Source of the DNA: Hymenobacter sp. IS2118 | GTDB taxonomy: Bacteria > Bacteroidota > Bacteroidia > Cytophagales > Hymenobacteraceae | Assembly: GCF_000715495.1 (NCBI RefSeq) | Contig: NZ_JNLX01000034.1 | Coordinates: forward strand, 1-64,000 | Length of the DNA: 64,000 nt | Direction of reading: 5' to 3' | In this document: positions 1-7,455 of the stretch, in pieces | Layout: each line of letters starts with the position of its first letter | How positions within the stretch are numbered: the first letter of the stretch is position 1 | Program-made: the position numbers and the translations under genes | The notes under the pieces: generated by a model | Databases searched by the model: none | Told to the model about the DNA's origin: nothing | The model's input: only the letters and a program-made list of their open reading frames with translations

Positions 1-2
1 GG

Positions 3-3000
3 GAGTTCGATTATTCCGGCTCGCAGGCCCTCAAGGCGCTGAAGGAGGAAGGCATCCGCACCATCCTCATCAACCCCAACATTGCCACCGTGCAGACCTC
101 CGACGGCATGGCCGACGACGTGTACTTCCTGCCCGTGACGCCCTACTTCGTGGAACGCGTCATACAAAAAGAGCGGCCCGATGGCATTCTGGTGGCCTTT
201 GGTGGCCAAACGGCCCTGAACTGCGCCGTGGCCCTGTACCGCGCCGGCGTGTTCGAGCAGTACCACGTGCAGGTGCTGGGCACGCCCGTGCAGAGCATCA
301 TCGACACCGAGGACCGGGAGATTTTCAAGGTCAAGCTCGACCAGATTGGCGTGCTCTCGGCCCGCAGTGTGGCCTGCACCAGCATGGATGCCGCCCTGGC
401 CGCCGGCGAAACCATCGGCTTCCCCATCATCGTGCGGGCCGCGTTTGCGCTGGGCGGGCTGGGCAGCGGCTTCGCCAATAATGCGGACGAGCTGCGGGCC
501 GTGGTGCAGCAGGCCTTCACGACTTCCGACCAGGTGCTGGTGGAAGAATCGCTCAAGGGCTGGAAGGAAGTGGAGTACGAAGTGGTGCGCGACCAGTTTG
601 ATAACTGCATCACGGTCTGCAACATGGAGAACTTCGACCCCATCGGCATCCACACCGGCGAGAGCATCGTGGTGGCCCCTTCCCAGACCTTGAGCAACCG
701 CGAGTACCACAAGCTGCGCACCATCGGCATCAAAACCATCCGGCACCTGGGTATCGTGGGCGAGTGCAACATTCAGTACGCCCTCGACCCCGCGTCCGAA
801 GATTACCGCGTGATTGAGGTGAATGCCCGCCTCTCGCGCTCGTCGGCGCTGGCCTCGAAGGCGACTGGCTACCCGCTGGCCTTCGTAGCCGCCAAGCTGA
901 GTTTGGGCTACTCGCTGGCCGAGCTGAAAAACAGCGTTACGCAGACCACAACGGCCTTTTTCGAGCCCGCCCTCGACTACGTGGTGGTGAAGCTGCCGCG
1001 CTGGGACCTGGGCAAATTCGCGGGTGTGAACCGCCAGATTGGCTCGGCCATGAAGAGCGTGGGCGAGGTGATGGCCATCGGAAAATCGTTCGAGGAAGCC
1101 ATTCAGAAGGGCCTGCGAATGCTCGATACCGGCCGGCGCGGCTTCGTGGCCAACCGCCCCGATGCCCTGGCCCCCGAAACCCTCGACCAGCAGCTGAGCG
1201 AGCCCAACGAGGAGCGCATCTTCGCCATCAACCGGGCGTTTGAGGCCGGCTACTCGGTGACGCAGGTCCACGAGCTGACCCGGATTGACCACTGGTTTTT
1301 GCAGCGCCTGCATACCATTTTCGAGCTGGGCCAGCAACTGACCGCCGGCCGCGCCGGGGGCCTCGATGCGCTGGAAACCAAGCTGCTGCGCACGGTTAAG
1401 CAAGCGGGTTTTTCGGACCAGCAGCTTGCCGTACTGCTGCTGGGCGAGGGCGACGTGAAGGCCGACGAGCTGCGGGTGCGTGCCCGCCGCAAGGCCCTGG
1501 GCGTGCTGCCCGTAGTCAAGCAGATTGACACGCTGGCCGCCGAATTTCCGGCCAAAACCAACTACCTCTACCTCACCTACCACGGCACCGAAAACGACCT
1601 GGACCGCGAAACTGCGAAGTCGGTGGTGGTGCTGGGCTCGGGCGTGTACCGCATCGGCTCGTCGGTCGAATTCGACTGGTGCGGCGTACAGGCCGTGCAA
1701 ACCGCCGCCGAGGAGGGCTACAAAACCATCCTCATCAACTACAACCCCGAAACCGTTTCGACCGACTACGACGTATCGGACCGGCTCTATTTCGAGGAGC
1801 TGAGCTTCGAGCGGGTAATGGATGTTCTGGATTTTGAGCAGCCCGGCGGCGTGATTCTGAGCACCGGCGGCCAGATTCCCAACAACATCGCCACCCGCCT
1901 CGAACAGGCGCAAGTGCCCATTCTGGGCACATCGGCGGCGCACATTGATGAGGCCGAGAACCGCCACAAGTTTAGCCGCATCATGGACGAGCTGGGCATT
2001 GCCCAGCCGCGCTGGAAGGAGCTGACCTCGCTGGAAGCCATGCACGAGTTCGTGCGGGAAGTGGGCTACCCGGTGCTCATTCGGCCTAGCTACGTGCTGT
2101 CGGGCGCGGCCATGAACGTGGTTTCCAACAACTTCGAGCTGGAAGAATTCCTGAAAGCCGCTAAAGAAGTGAGCGCCGAATACCCGGTGGTGGTGTCCGA
2201 ATTCATGCAGGAAGCCAAGGAAATTGAGCTCGACGCGGTGGCCGACCGGGGCGAAATCGTGAGCTACGCCATTTCCGAGCACGTGGAATTTGCCGGCGTG
2301 CACTCCGGCGACGCCACCATGTACTACCCGCCCCAGCGGGTGTACGTGGGCACCATTCGCAAGCTCAAAATCATTGCCGAAAAAGTGGCCAAACGCTACG
2401 AAATCAGCGGCCCGTTCAACATCCAGTTCCTGGAAAAAAACGGGGCCATCAGCGTGATTGAGTGCAACCTGCGGGCCTCGCGCAGCTACCCCTTCGTGTC
2501 GAAAATCTCGGGCAACAACCTCATCAAAAAGGCCACCCAGGTGCTATTGGGCAAGAAAGTGGAGCGTGACGAAAGCGAGCGGGTCTACGACCTGCCCTTC
2601 GTGGGCGTGAAGGCCCCGCAGTTCTCCTTCACCCGCCTGCCCGGCGCCGACCCGGTGATGCGCGTCGACATGGTGAGCACCGGCGAAGTCGGCTGCCTGG
2701 GCGACACCGCCGAGGAAGCCCTGCTGAAATCGATGCTGAGCGTGGGCTACAAAATCCCCGAGAAAACGGTGCTCATTTCCGGCGGCCCCATCACGTCGAA
2801 AGTGGCGCTGCTCTCCGCCACCCAGCTGCTAGTGAAGCGCGGCTACCAGATTTACGCCACTCAGGGCACCCACCGCTTCTTCGCCGAAAACAACGTACCC
2901 AGCAGCCTGCTCTTCTGGCCCAGCGACCTGCAGGAACCCAACGTACTGACGTATATCAAGGAGAAGAAAATCGACCTGGTCATTAACATCCCCAAGAACC

Positions 3001-3170
3001 TGTCGAAAGGCGAGCTGGACAACGACTACAAAATCCGCCGCACGGCGGTAGATTCCGGCGTGCCGCTGCTGACGAACGCACGCTTGGCCAAGGCGTTCAT
3101 CAAGGCCTTCTGCACGCTGGAGATGGCGGATTTGAAGATTAAGAGCTGGGGGGAGTATAAGGCCATGTAA
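3..3170 (+). CDS. carB: Carbamoyl-phosphate synthase large subunit, 5'-truncated by window edge
   Basis: Makes carbamoyl phosphate from bicarbonate, ATP and glutamine-derived ammonia for arginine and pyrimidine synthesis; partners with CarA in the cytoplasm. The frame is open from base 3 and begins EFDYSGSQALKAL, the nucleotide-binding start of CarB, so only about 20 N-terminal residues are missing. The internal repeat typical of CarB is visible: a second nucleotide-binding start (GSGVYRIGSSVEFDWCG) opens the second ATP-grasp half at about residue 535. The C-terminal MGS-like allosteric domain follows at about residue 940 (KTVLISGGPITSK). About 1,055 residues are visible, as expected for the family. 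The next gene uses its product. The ATG at 90 is internal and not the start. Confidence 0.97.
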   Translation, partial: EFDYSGSQALKALKEEGIRTILINPNIATVQTSDGMADDVYFLPVTPYFVERVIQKERPDGILVAFGGQTALNCAVALYRAGVFEQYHVQVLGTPVQSIIDTEDREIFKVKLDQIGVLSARSVACTSMDAALAAGETIGFPIIVRAAFALGGLGSGFANNADELRAVVQQAFTTSDQVLVEESLKGWKEVEYEVVRDQFDNCITVCNMENFDPIGIHTGESIVVAPSQTLSNREYHKLRTIGIKTIRHLGIVGECNIQYALDPASEDYRVIEVNARLSRSSALASKATGYPLAFVAAKLSLGYSLAELKNSVTQTTTAFFEPALDYVVVKLPRWDLGKFAGVNRQIGSAMKSVGEVMAIGKSFEEAIQKGLRMLDTGRRGFVANRPDALAPETLDQQLSEPNEERIFAINRAFEAGYSVTQVHELTRIDHWFLQRLHTIFELGQQLTAGRAGGLDALETKLLRTVKQAGFSDQQLAVLLLGEGDVKADELRVRARRKALGVLPVVKQIDTLAAEFPAKTNYLYLTYHGTENDLDRETAKSVVVLGSGVYRIGSSVEFDWCGVQAVQTAAEEGYKTILINYNPETVSTDYDVSDRLYFEELSFERVMDVLDFEQPGGVILSTGGQIPNNIATRLEQAQVPILGTSAAHIDEAENRHKFSRIMDELGIAQPRWKELTSLEAMHEFVREVGYPVLIRPSYVLSGAAMNVVSNNFELEEFLKAAKEVSAEYPVVVSEFMQEAKEIELDAVADRGEIVSYAISEHVEFAGVHSGDATMYYPPQRVYVGTIRKLKIIAEKVAKRYEISGPFNIQFLEKNGAISVIECNLRASRSYPFVSKISGNNLIKKATQVLLGKKVERDESERVYDLPFVGVKAPQFSFTRLPGADPVMRVDMVSTGEVGCLGDTAEEALLKSMLSVGYKIPEKTVLISGGPITSKVALLSATQLLVKRGYQIYATQGTHRFFAENNVPSSLLFWPSDLQEPNVLTYIKEKKIDLVINIPKNLSKGELDNDYKIRRTAVDSGVPLLTNARLAKAFIKAFCTLEMADLKIKSWGEYKAM

Positions 3171-3174
3171 TATC

Positions 3175-3261
3175 GAACGTCATGCTGAGCGAAGTCGAAG
3201 CATCTCTACCCAGTTTTAGTATTGCGGTAGAGATGCTTCGACCTCGCTCAGCATGACGTTC
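3175..3261. repeat. Large palindromic intergenic repeat, copy 1
   Basis: Two 36-base arms (3175-3210 and 3226-3261) pair with a single mismatch around a 15-base loop. The core GTCATGCTGAGC...GTCGAAGCATCTCTACC recurs in a second palindrome at 60674-60767. It sits just after the carB stop, so it resembles a REP/MITE-like element that may also act as a transcript end. There is no U-tract, so a terminator role is inferred only. Confidence 0.85.
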
Positions 3262-3613
3262 TAATATTATCTGCTAGGCATAGCCCCTCCCCTAAGCATA
3301 TGGCTCGATTCAGGCCACGCTGAACTCGCGCCAGTTCAGTGCCACCTTCTTTCCTCGGCGGCACCAATTTACTGCGGAGTCATTACAACAATTGACGCTA
3401 ATTCAGCTTCAGCGCCTTTCTCAAAAATGTCTGGCCAATGCTTTTATAAAAACACCTGCATCGTTAAAGCATAAGTTCAAGACCGCTCGAGAGCCTACAA
3501 TCACGTATAAGCTCAACTACATGTCAACTCCGACAATGACGCTGTAGCGCAGACGCGACGCTACTCTGCCGCGCAAGTCGTACTTTTTTGGCGCTATCTC
3601 ACTCACCCACCTT
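3262..3613. other. Intergenic stretch, no gene seen
   Basis: About 350 bases between the palindrome after carB and the argF' start. It is less GC-rich than its neighbours and has no convincing ORF. It presumably holds the promoter and leader of argF', but I see no clear match to the TAnnTTTG element. Confidence 0.5.
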
Positions 3614-4558
3614 ATGAAAAACTTCACCTCCTTCGCCGATGCCGGCGATTACCGAGCCCTGTTGCAGCAAGCCTTCGAAATCAAGGCCAACCCCTACGGC
3701 TACAAGCACATCGGGCAGAATAAAACTGTTGGCCTCATCTTCTTCAACCCCAGCCTGCGCACCCGGCTCAGCTCCGTGAAAGCGGCCTACAACCTGGGCG
3801 CGCAAGCCTGGGTACTGAACGCCGGAGCCGACTCCTGGACCCTGGAAATGGCCGACGGCGCGGTGATGAACGGCAGCACCCAAGAGCACATCAAGGACGC
3901 CATTGCGGTGATGAGCGAGTACTGCGACGTGCTGGGCGTGCGCACCTTCCCCACCCTGCAGGACCGCGAGGCCGACTACAGCGAGGACGTCCTCAACAAA
4001 ATACTGCAGTACGCCACCGTGCCCGTCATTAGCCTGGAAAGCGCCACCCTGCACCCCCTGCAATCCTTCGCCGACCTCATCACCGTGGCTGAAACCAAGC
4101 GGAAGGAGCGCGTGAAAGTGGTACTCACCTGGGCCCCGCACGTGCGCGCGCTGCCCCAGTGCGTGCCCAACTCGTTCTGCGACTGGTTCTCGGAAATCGA
4201 CTGGATTGACTTCGTCATCACCCACCCCGAAGGCTACGAGCTGGACCCCAAATTCACGAAGGGCGCCCGCATCGAATACGACCAGCGCCGGGCCCTGGAA
4301 GGCGCCGACTACGTGCAGGCCAAAAACTGGAGCAGCTACCAGAACTACGGCCAAATCCTGACGCAGGACGCCGACTGGATGCTCACGCCCCTGCACATGG
4401 CCTACACCAACAAAGCCAGATTCATGCACTGCCTGCCCGTGCGCCGCAACGTGGAGGTGTCCGATGCCGTGCTCGACGGCCCCGACTCACTCATTATTCA
4501 GGAAGCCGGCAACCGCACTATCTCCATGCAAACCATACTGCACGAGCTGCTGAAGTAG
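3614..4558 (+). CDS. argF': N-acetyl/N-succinyl-ornithine carbamoyltransferase
   Basis: Transfers the carbamoyl group from carbamoyl phosphate to an N-acylated ornithine in the Bacteroidota variant of arginine synthesis. The 314-residue protein has the carbamoyl-phosphate motif SLRTR (residues 47-51), HPLQ (147-150) and HCLPVRRNVEVSD near the C-terminus, all as in the Bacteroides/Xanthomonas acyl-ornithine branch and not in ordinary OTC. The 90-loop reads MNGSTQEHI with Gln at residue 90. In characterised enzymes this loop carries the Glu or Pro that separates acetyl- from succinyl-ornithine users, so the substrate cannot be assigned. It lies downstream of carB, which supplies its co-substrate, and ends just before two strong terminators. 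Confidence 0.93.
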   Translation: MKNFTSFADAGDYRALLQQAFEIKANPYGYKHIGQNKTVGLIFFNPSLRTRLSSVKAAYNLGAQAWVLNAGADSWTLEMADGAVMNGSTQEHIKDAIAVMSEYCDVLGVRTFPTLQDREADYSEDVLNKILQYATVPVISLESATLHPLQSFADLITVAETKRKERVKVVLTWAPHVRALPQCVPNSFCDWFSEIDWIDFVITHPEGYELDPKFTKGARIEYDQRRALEGADYVQAKNWSSYQNYGQILTQDADWMLTPLHMAYTNKARFMHCLPVRRNVEVSDAVLDGPDSLIIQEAGNRTISMQTILHELLK

Positions 4559-4584
4559 CTGGTTGTCAATTGTACAATGCCAGG

Positions 4585-4625
4585 AAAAGGCCCCGCCGAG
4601 GATTATTCGGCGGGGCCTTTTCATT
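4585..4625 (+). terminator. Rho-independent terminator after argF'
   Basis: A 15-base perfect inverted repeat (4585-4599 with 4607-4621) rich in G+C, flanked by an A-run on the left and a T-run on the right. It starts 27 bases after the argF' stop and is U-tailed in both directions. Confidence 0.85.
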
Positions 4626-4688
4626 CTGGGCAGCATGCAAAACCCCGTGCCCGAAAACCAGCCGCAGCTGTGGCCACTTTTCCAAACG

Positions 4689-4724
4689 AAAAGCCCCAAC
4701 CTGTTTCCAGATTGGGGCTTTTGC
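4689..4724 (+). terminator. Second terminator-like hairpin
   Basis: An 11-base perfect inverted repeat (4689-4699 with 4712-4722, core AAGCCCCAA) ending in TTTT. It is a back-up terminator for argF' or a bidirectional one. Confidence 0.7.
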
Positions 4725-5015
4725 TGTGATCCCGCTGGGATTAATTCAACCAATATAAGCGATTAATTATCAGCCGTTCACGACCGTTTCATCAACGCAG
4801 TTCACCGCTGGGTTCACCAACAATTTGATTTCTTTTGGTATGCTTCAAATGGCGGGGCTTCTTCAAATTCGCTGGAATTCACCTGTGCTGCATTAGGCTG
4901 AGGTAGCGGCCCGCCAGGAACTGGGGAGTATTCGAACCCTGCTCTCTGCCCATTAGAATTGATGCTCTATGTCCGACGTATGTCCGAGGTATATGGGCTT
5001 CATCTTGGGGCGAAG
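4725..5015. other. Gene-free stretch at the edge of the accessory segment
   Basis: About 290 bases with no supported gene. On the minus strand around 4930-4965 there is a tRNA-like string (ATTCTAA anticodon-loop-like, then GGTTCGAAT), but its stems do not pair well enough for a tRNA call. Confidence 0.45.
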
Positions 5016-5219
5016 TTAATTGATGAGGAACTGCTCTACGTCTTCGGGACGGAGCTTGGTGGCTTGGCAAAAGTCGTGAATAGTAATGAGGTCGCCGCGG
5101 GCTTTGCCGAGGCTGTATCGAATGCGGCTGAGCAGGGCGCGGGCGTGACGTTCACTCTTACCGGTGATGTTGCTGACGTCCTTGGAATAAATGCAGATGC
5201 GGCGCGGGATGACTGGCAT
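5016..5219 (-). CDS. Small conserved hypothetical protein
   Basis: A 67-residue protein (begins MPVIPRRICIYSKDVSNITG) with a helix-turn-helix-like pattern: ITGKSERHARALLSRIR then LITIHDFCQATKLRPEDVEQFL. I recognise this as a small family recurrent in Bacteroidota genomes with no assigned function. The domain looks DNA-binding by composition, but this is an inference. It is read towards the argF' terminators and is transcribed away from the gene at 5332. Confidence 0.65.
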   Translation of the reverse strand: MPVIPRRICIYSKDVSNITGKSERHARALLSRIRYSLGKARGDLITIHDFCQATKLRPEDVEQFLIN

Positions 5220-5331
5220 AATGTGGCGGGTTGCGGAAAAGGTGACGGGTTGCGGTAGGCAAAGCCCCTGAGAGCTTGTAATCAGCGAAAATTACGGGGA
5301 AACTTCGATAAACCATTTCCCTAAAATCATC

Positions 5332-6087
5332 ATGGCCAGACAAGACAGCATCATCAAACTGAACGGTACCATTGACGGTATCTCATTCTACAAATCGAAA
5401 GACGGGCACCTTGCCCGCAAGGCGGGCGGCGTGTCGGCCCAACGCATTGCTTCGGACCCTGCATTTGTGCGCACCCGCGAGAACGGCAGCGAGTTCGGGC
5501 GGGCCGGCTCGGCGGGCAAGGTGCTGCGCACGGCCCTGCGCGGGCTGCTTCAGAAGACGGCCGACTCGCGCGTATCAAGCCGGCTCACGGCTGAGATGGT
5601 GCGCGTCATCAAAGCTGATGAAACCAGCGACCGGGGCCTGCGCAACGTACTCGACGGCGAAGTCGAAATGCTGCAGGGCTTCGAGTTCAACGCCAGCGGC
5701 TTGCTTACGGGCACGTTGTTCGCACCTTACGAGGCGACCATTGACCGGGCCGGCGGGGCTCACGAAGTAGTCTTGTCGGGCTTCGTTCCAGGCTCGGCGG
5801 TGGCTGCGCCAGGTGGGGCTACCCACTGCAAAATCCTTGCGGCCGCGGCCAGCATTGATTTCGAGAACAACACCTGGGACGTTAAGCAGGCCGAAACGGC
5901 GTTTATGGTACTCGGGCCGCAGGACCAAGTTGCCCAGACGCTGGCTTTGCCCTTGCCGGCGGCTAGTACCCACCCCATCATGGTAGTGCTGGGCATCGAG
6001 TTCGTGCAGCAGGTGAACGGTAAGATGTACGACCTTAAGAATGGGGCGTACAACGCGCTGGCTATTGTGAAGGTGTTGGGACTTTAG
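5332..6087 (+). CDS. Conserved Bacteroidota hypothetical protein
   Basis: A 251-residue protein. Its N-terminus (MARQDSIIKLNGTIDGISFY) and the following GHLAR...G...RI..DPAF.RTRENGSEFGRAG pattern match a conserved Bacteroidota family of unknown function. There is no signal peptide and no membrane segment. The first half is basic and helical; the second half is beta-rich. It is a single-gene unit followed by a very long hairpin. The function is not known to me. Confidence 0.75.
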   Translation: MARQDSIIKLNGTIDGISFYKSKDGHLARKAGGVSAQRIASDPAFVRTRENGSEFGRAGSAGKVLRTALRGLLQKTADSRVSSRLTAEMVRVIKADETSDRGLRNVLDGEVEMLQGFEFNASGLLTGTLFAPYEATIDRAGGAHEVVLSGFVPGSAVAAPGGATHCKILAAAASIDFENNTWDVKQAETAFMVLGPQDQVAQTLALPLPAASTHPIMVVLGIEFVQQVNGKMYDLKNGAYNALAIVKVLGL

Positions 6088-6098
6088 CACCGTACAGA

Positions 6099-6158
6099 GG
6101 TACCAAAAAGCAATAGGCCAGCCGTTAAAAAACGGCTGGCCTATTGCTTTTTGGTACC
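6099..6158. terminator. Perfect 28-bp inverted repeat after the 5332 gene
   Basis: Arms 6099-6126 and 6131-6158 are exact reverse complements around an AAAA loop. The outer part of each arm holds an A5 or T5 run, giving a U-tract on either strand. It lies between two convergent genes (stops at 6087 and 6191), so a bidirectional terminator is the simplest reading. It is much longer than usual. Confidence 0.8.
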
Positions 6159-6190
6159 ATTGCTTATGCCTTCTTATCATGAGCCAATAC

Positions 6191-6628
6191 TCACCTACTT
6201 GATTTATACGCTTGCCAAAGTACCATCACGAAATAACAGGAGCCAGCCACAAGACCTGAAAAGAGCAGGAAGTGAAAGCCGTCTTGAAGCTTAGAGAGAA
6301 CAGCCAAGCCACCGGACAAACCAACCAAGCCAGCGCATAAAAACAGCGTCCAGGGAAAGGATATTTCTCGCCCCTGCGTATCGCGCCACAGCATTCGCCC
6401 CATCAACACCACACCAACGGCTGCGGCTGTAATGTAGGTACCTGTCAGGACATCTCGTAGGGGTTCAAGGATGGCTAGGCTTACCAGACCACCAGCAATG
6501 GCCAGTATGCCTAAGCTCACTAGTTTAAGCACAAGCACCTCAGAATGGACAAGTAAATTAAGAAAGAAGGAATACATCCCCCACCGGTGGGAGGAATTAT
6601 TTGTTTGGTTTTTCAAGGCTTTATTCAT
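6191..6628 (-). CDS. Hypothetical four-helix membrane protein
   Basis: A 145-residue protein with about four hydrophobic segments: around residues 30-55, 63-80, 90-110 and 118-138. The N-terminus is polar and no signal peptide is apparent. No family is recognised. It follows the CBASS-like operon in the same direction with an 86-base gap, so it could be a distal member of that transcript, but nothing in the sequence ties it to it. The region is more AT-rich than the core genes. Confidence 0.55.
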   Translation of the reverse strand: MNKALKNQTNNSSHRWGMYSFFLNLLVHSEVLVLKLVSLGILAIAGGLVSLAILEPLRDVLTGTYITAAAVGVVLMGRMLWRDTQGREISFPWTLFLCAGLVGLSGGLAVLSKLQDGFHFLLFSGLVAGSCYFVMVLWQAYKSSR

Positions 6629-6714
6629 CGTGAGTGGGAGCTGAAATTCTTTTGAATCAGCGATTTAAAGCAACTTTTTACAGCTAATGACTGATAGCTG
6701 CTACTTAAAGATTG

Positions 6715-7455
6715 CTACATCGACTCGAGGGCCCGAGCATATTTCTCGATATCAATTGCGGGTACAGTGCCTAGCTTTTGAAGCCTGGATAACAGCTTTA
6801 GAAAGAAGTAAATCAATGCTTCCTCGGGAGTGCTGATTTCCCGGATGTTGTCCGCATCCACATTGTAATGAATGTTGAAGCCTCCTTTATCCAGTACACA
6901 TCCGATGTCAATGTGACTACGGAAGTCGAGACTGTCAATTGTGTTAATGAAAGGCTCCCCAAAAGCCTCGCTCCATGTAGAGTCTAAGCTTAGAATGCCG
7001 CCGATGATATTGAAATGCTCCCGTGGTTCCTGGATACAACCATCAGCGTGGTAAACAGGAGCATTAGTGCGGGTGAGCAGTCGAACTGATTTTATCTTCT
7101 CACCCGCGTATTCTAGTGTCTTCTTATCGAAATTTTGCTTGACTTCAAACACCGCATACACGCTTTCAGCTGGAATATGGTCCATGCCGTTTACGGTCCA
7201 CACGAAAGGAGAATACTGCCGGTCATGAATTACTAAATCTATCTGCTGGCTCATGAAACCGTTGTGGTCTACCACGAATGCCTTACTGACACAATACCGT
7301 TTCGGCAGGTACTCCTGGAGCCAGGAGCGCCAGCTTTCTTCGGTCACGTCGCCCATTGAAGGGGCATGGGAAACGAGTTGACGGTTGGTGGTTAATTTAA
7401 GAGACATCTGCTTTTGCAGACTGTTGAAAGCGGCCTTCAGGTCAAAATGATTCAT
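6715..7455 (-). CDS. DUF6602 protein, predicted PD-(D/E)XK nuclease, putative CBASS effector
   Basis: A 246-residue cytoplasmic protein. The order of elements fits DUF6602: an E-x-W-R-x-W-L...LP.RY motif at 40-55, a QID motif with D73, then VYAVFEVKQ with E104-x-K106. D73 plus E-x-K is the PD-(D/E)XK nuclease signature. It is the last gene of a three-gene operon; its start overlaps the stop of the E2-E1-JAB gene by four bases (ATGA), indicating translational coupling. As the only gene here without a signalling role it is the likely effector (inference). No SAVED, transmembrane or other known cyclic-nucleotide sensor is apparent. Confidence 0.75.
   Translation of the reverse strand: MNHFDLKAAFNSLQKQMSLKLTTNRQLVSHAPSMGDVTEESWRSWLQEYLPKRYCVSKAFVVDHNGFMSQQIDLVIHDRQYSPFVWTVNGMDHIPAESVYAVFEVKQNFDKKTLEYAGEKIKSVRLLTRTNAPVYHADGCIQEPREHFNIIGGILSLDSTWSEAFGEPFINTIDSLDFRSHIDIGCVLDKGGFNIHYNVDADNIREISTPEEALIYFFLKLLSRLQKLGTVPAIDIEKYARALESM

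Noticed and set aside
143..772. Long open frame opposite carB
   Set aside because: Shadow of a high-GC coding gene; no similarity and Ser/Arg-rich composition.
3599..4429. 276-codon frame on the minus strand over argF'
   Set aside because: Entirely antisense to a clear enzyme gene, with Gly/Val/His composition typical of shadow frames.
4890..4985. Possible minus-strand tRNA-Arg(TCT)
   Set aside because: The T-loop-like GGTTCGAAT and anticodon-loop-like ATTCTAA are present, but the T-stem, anticodon stem and acceptor do not pair.
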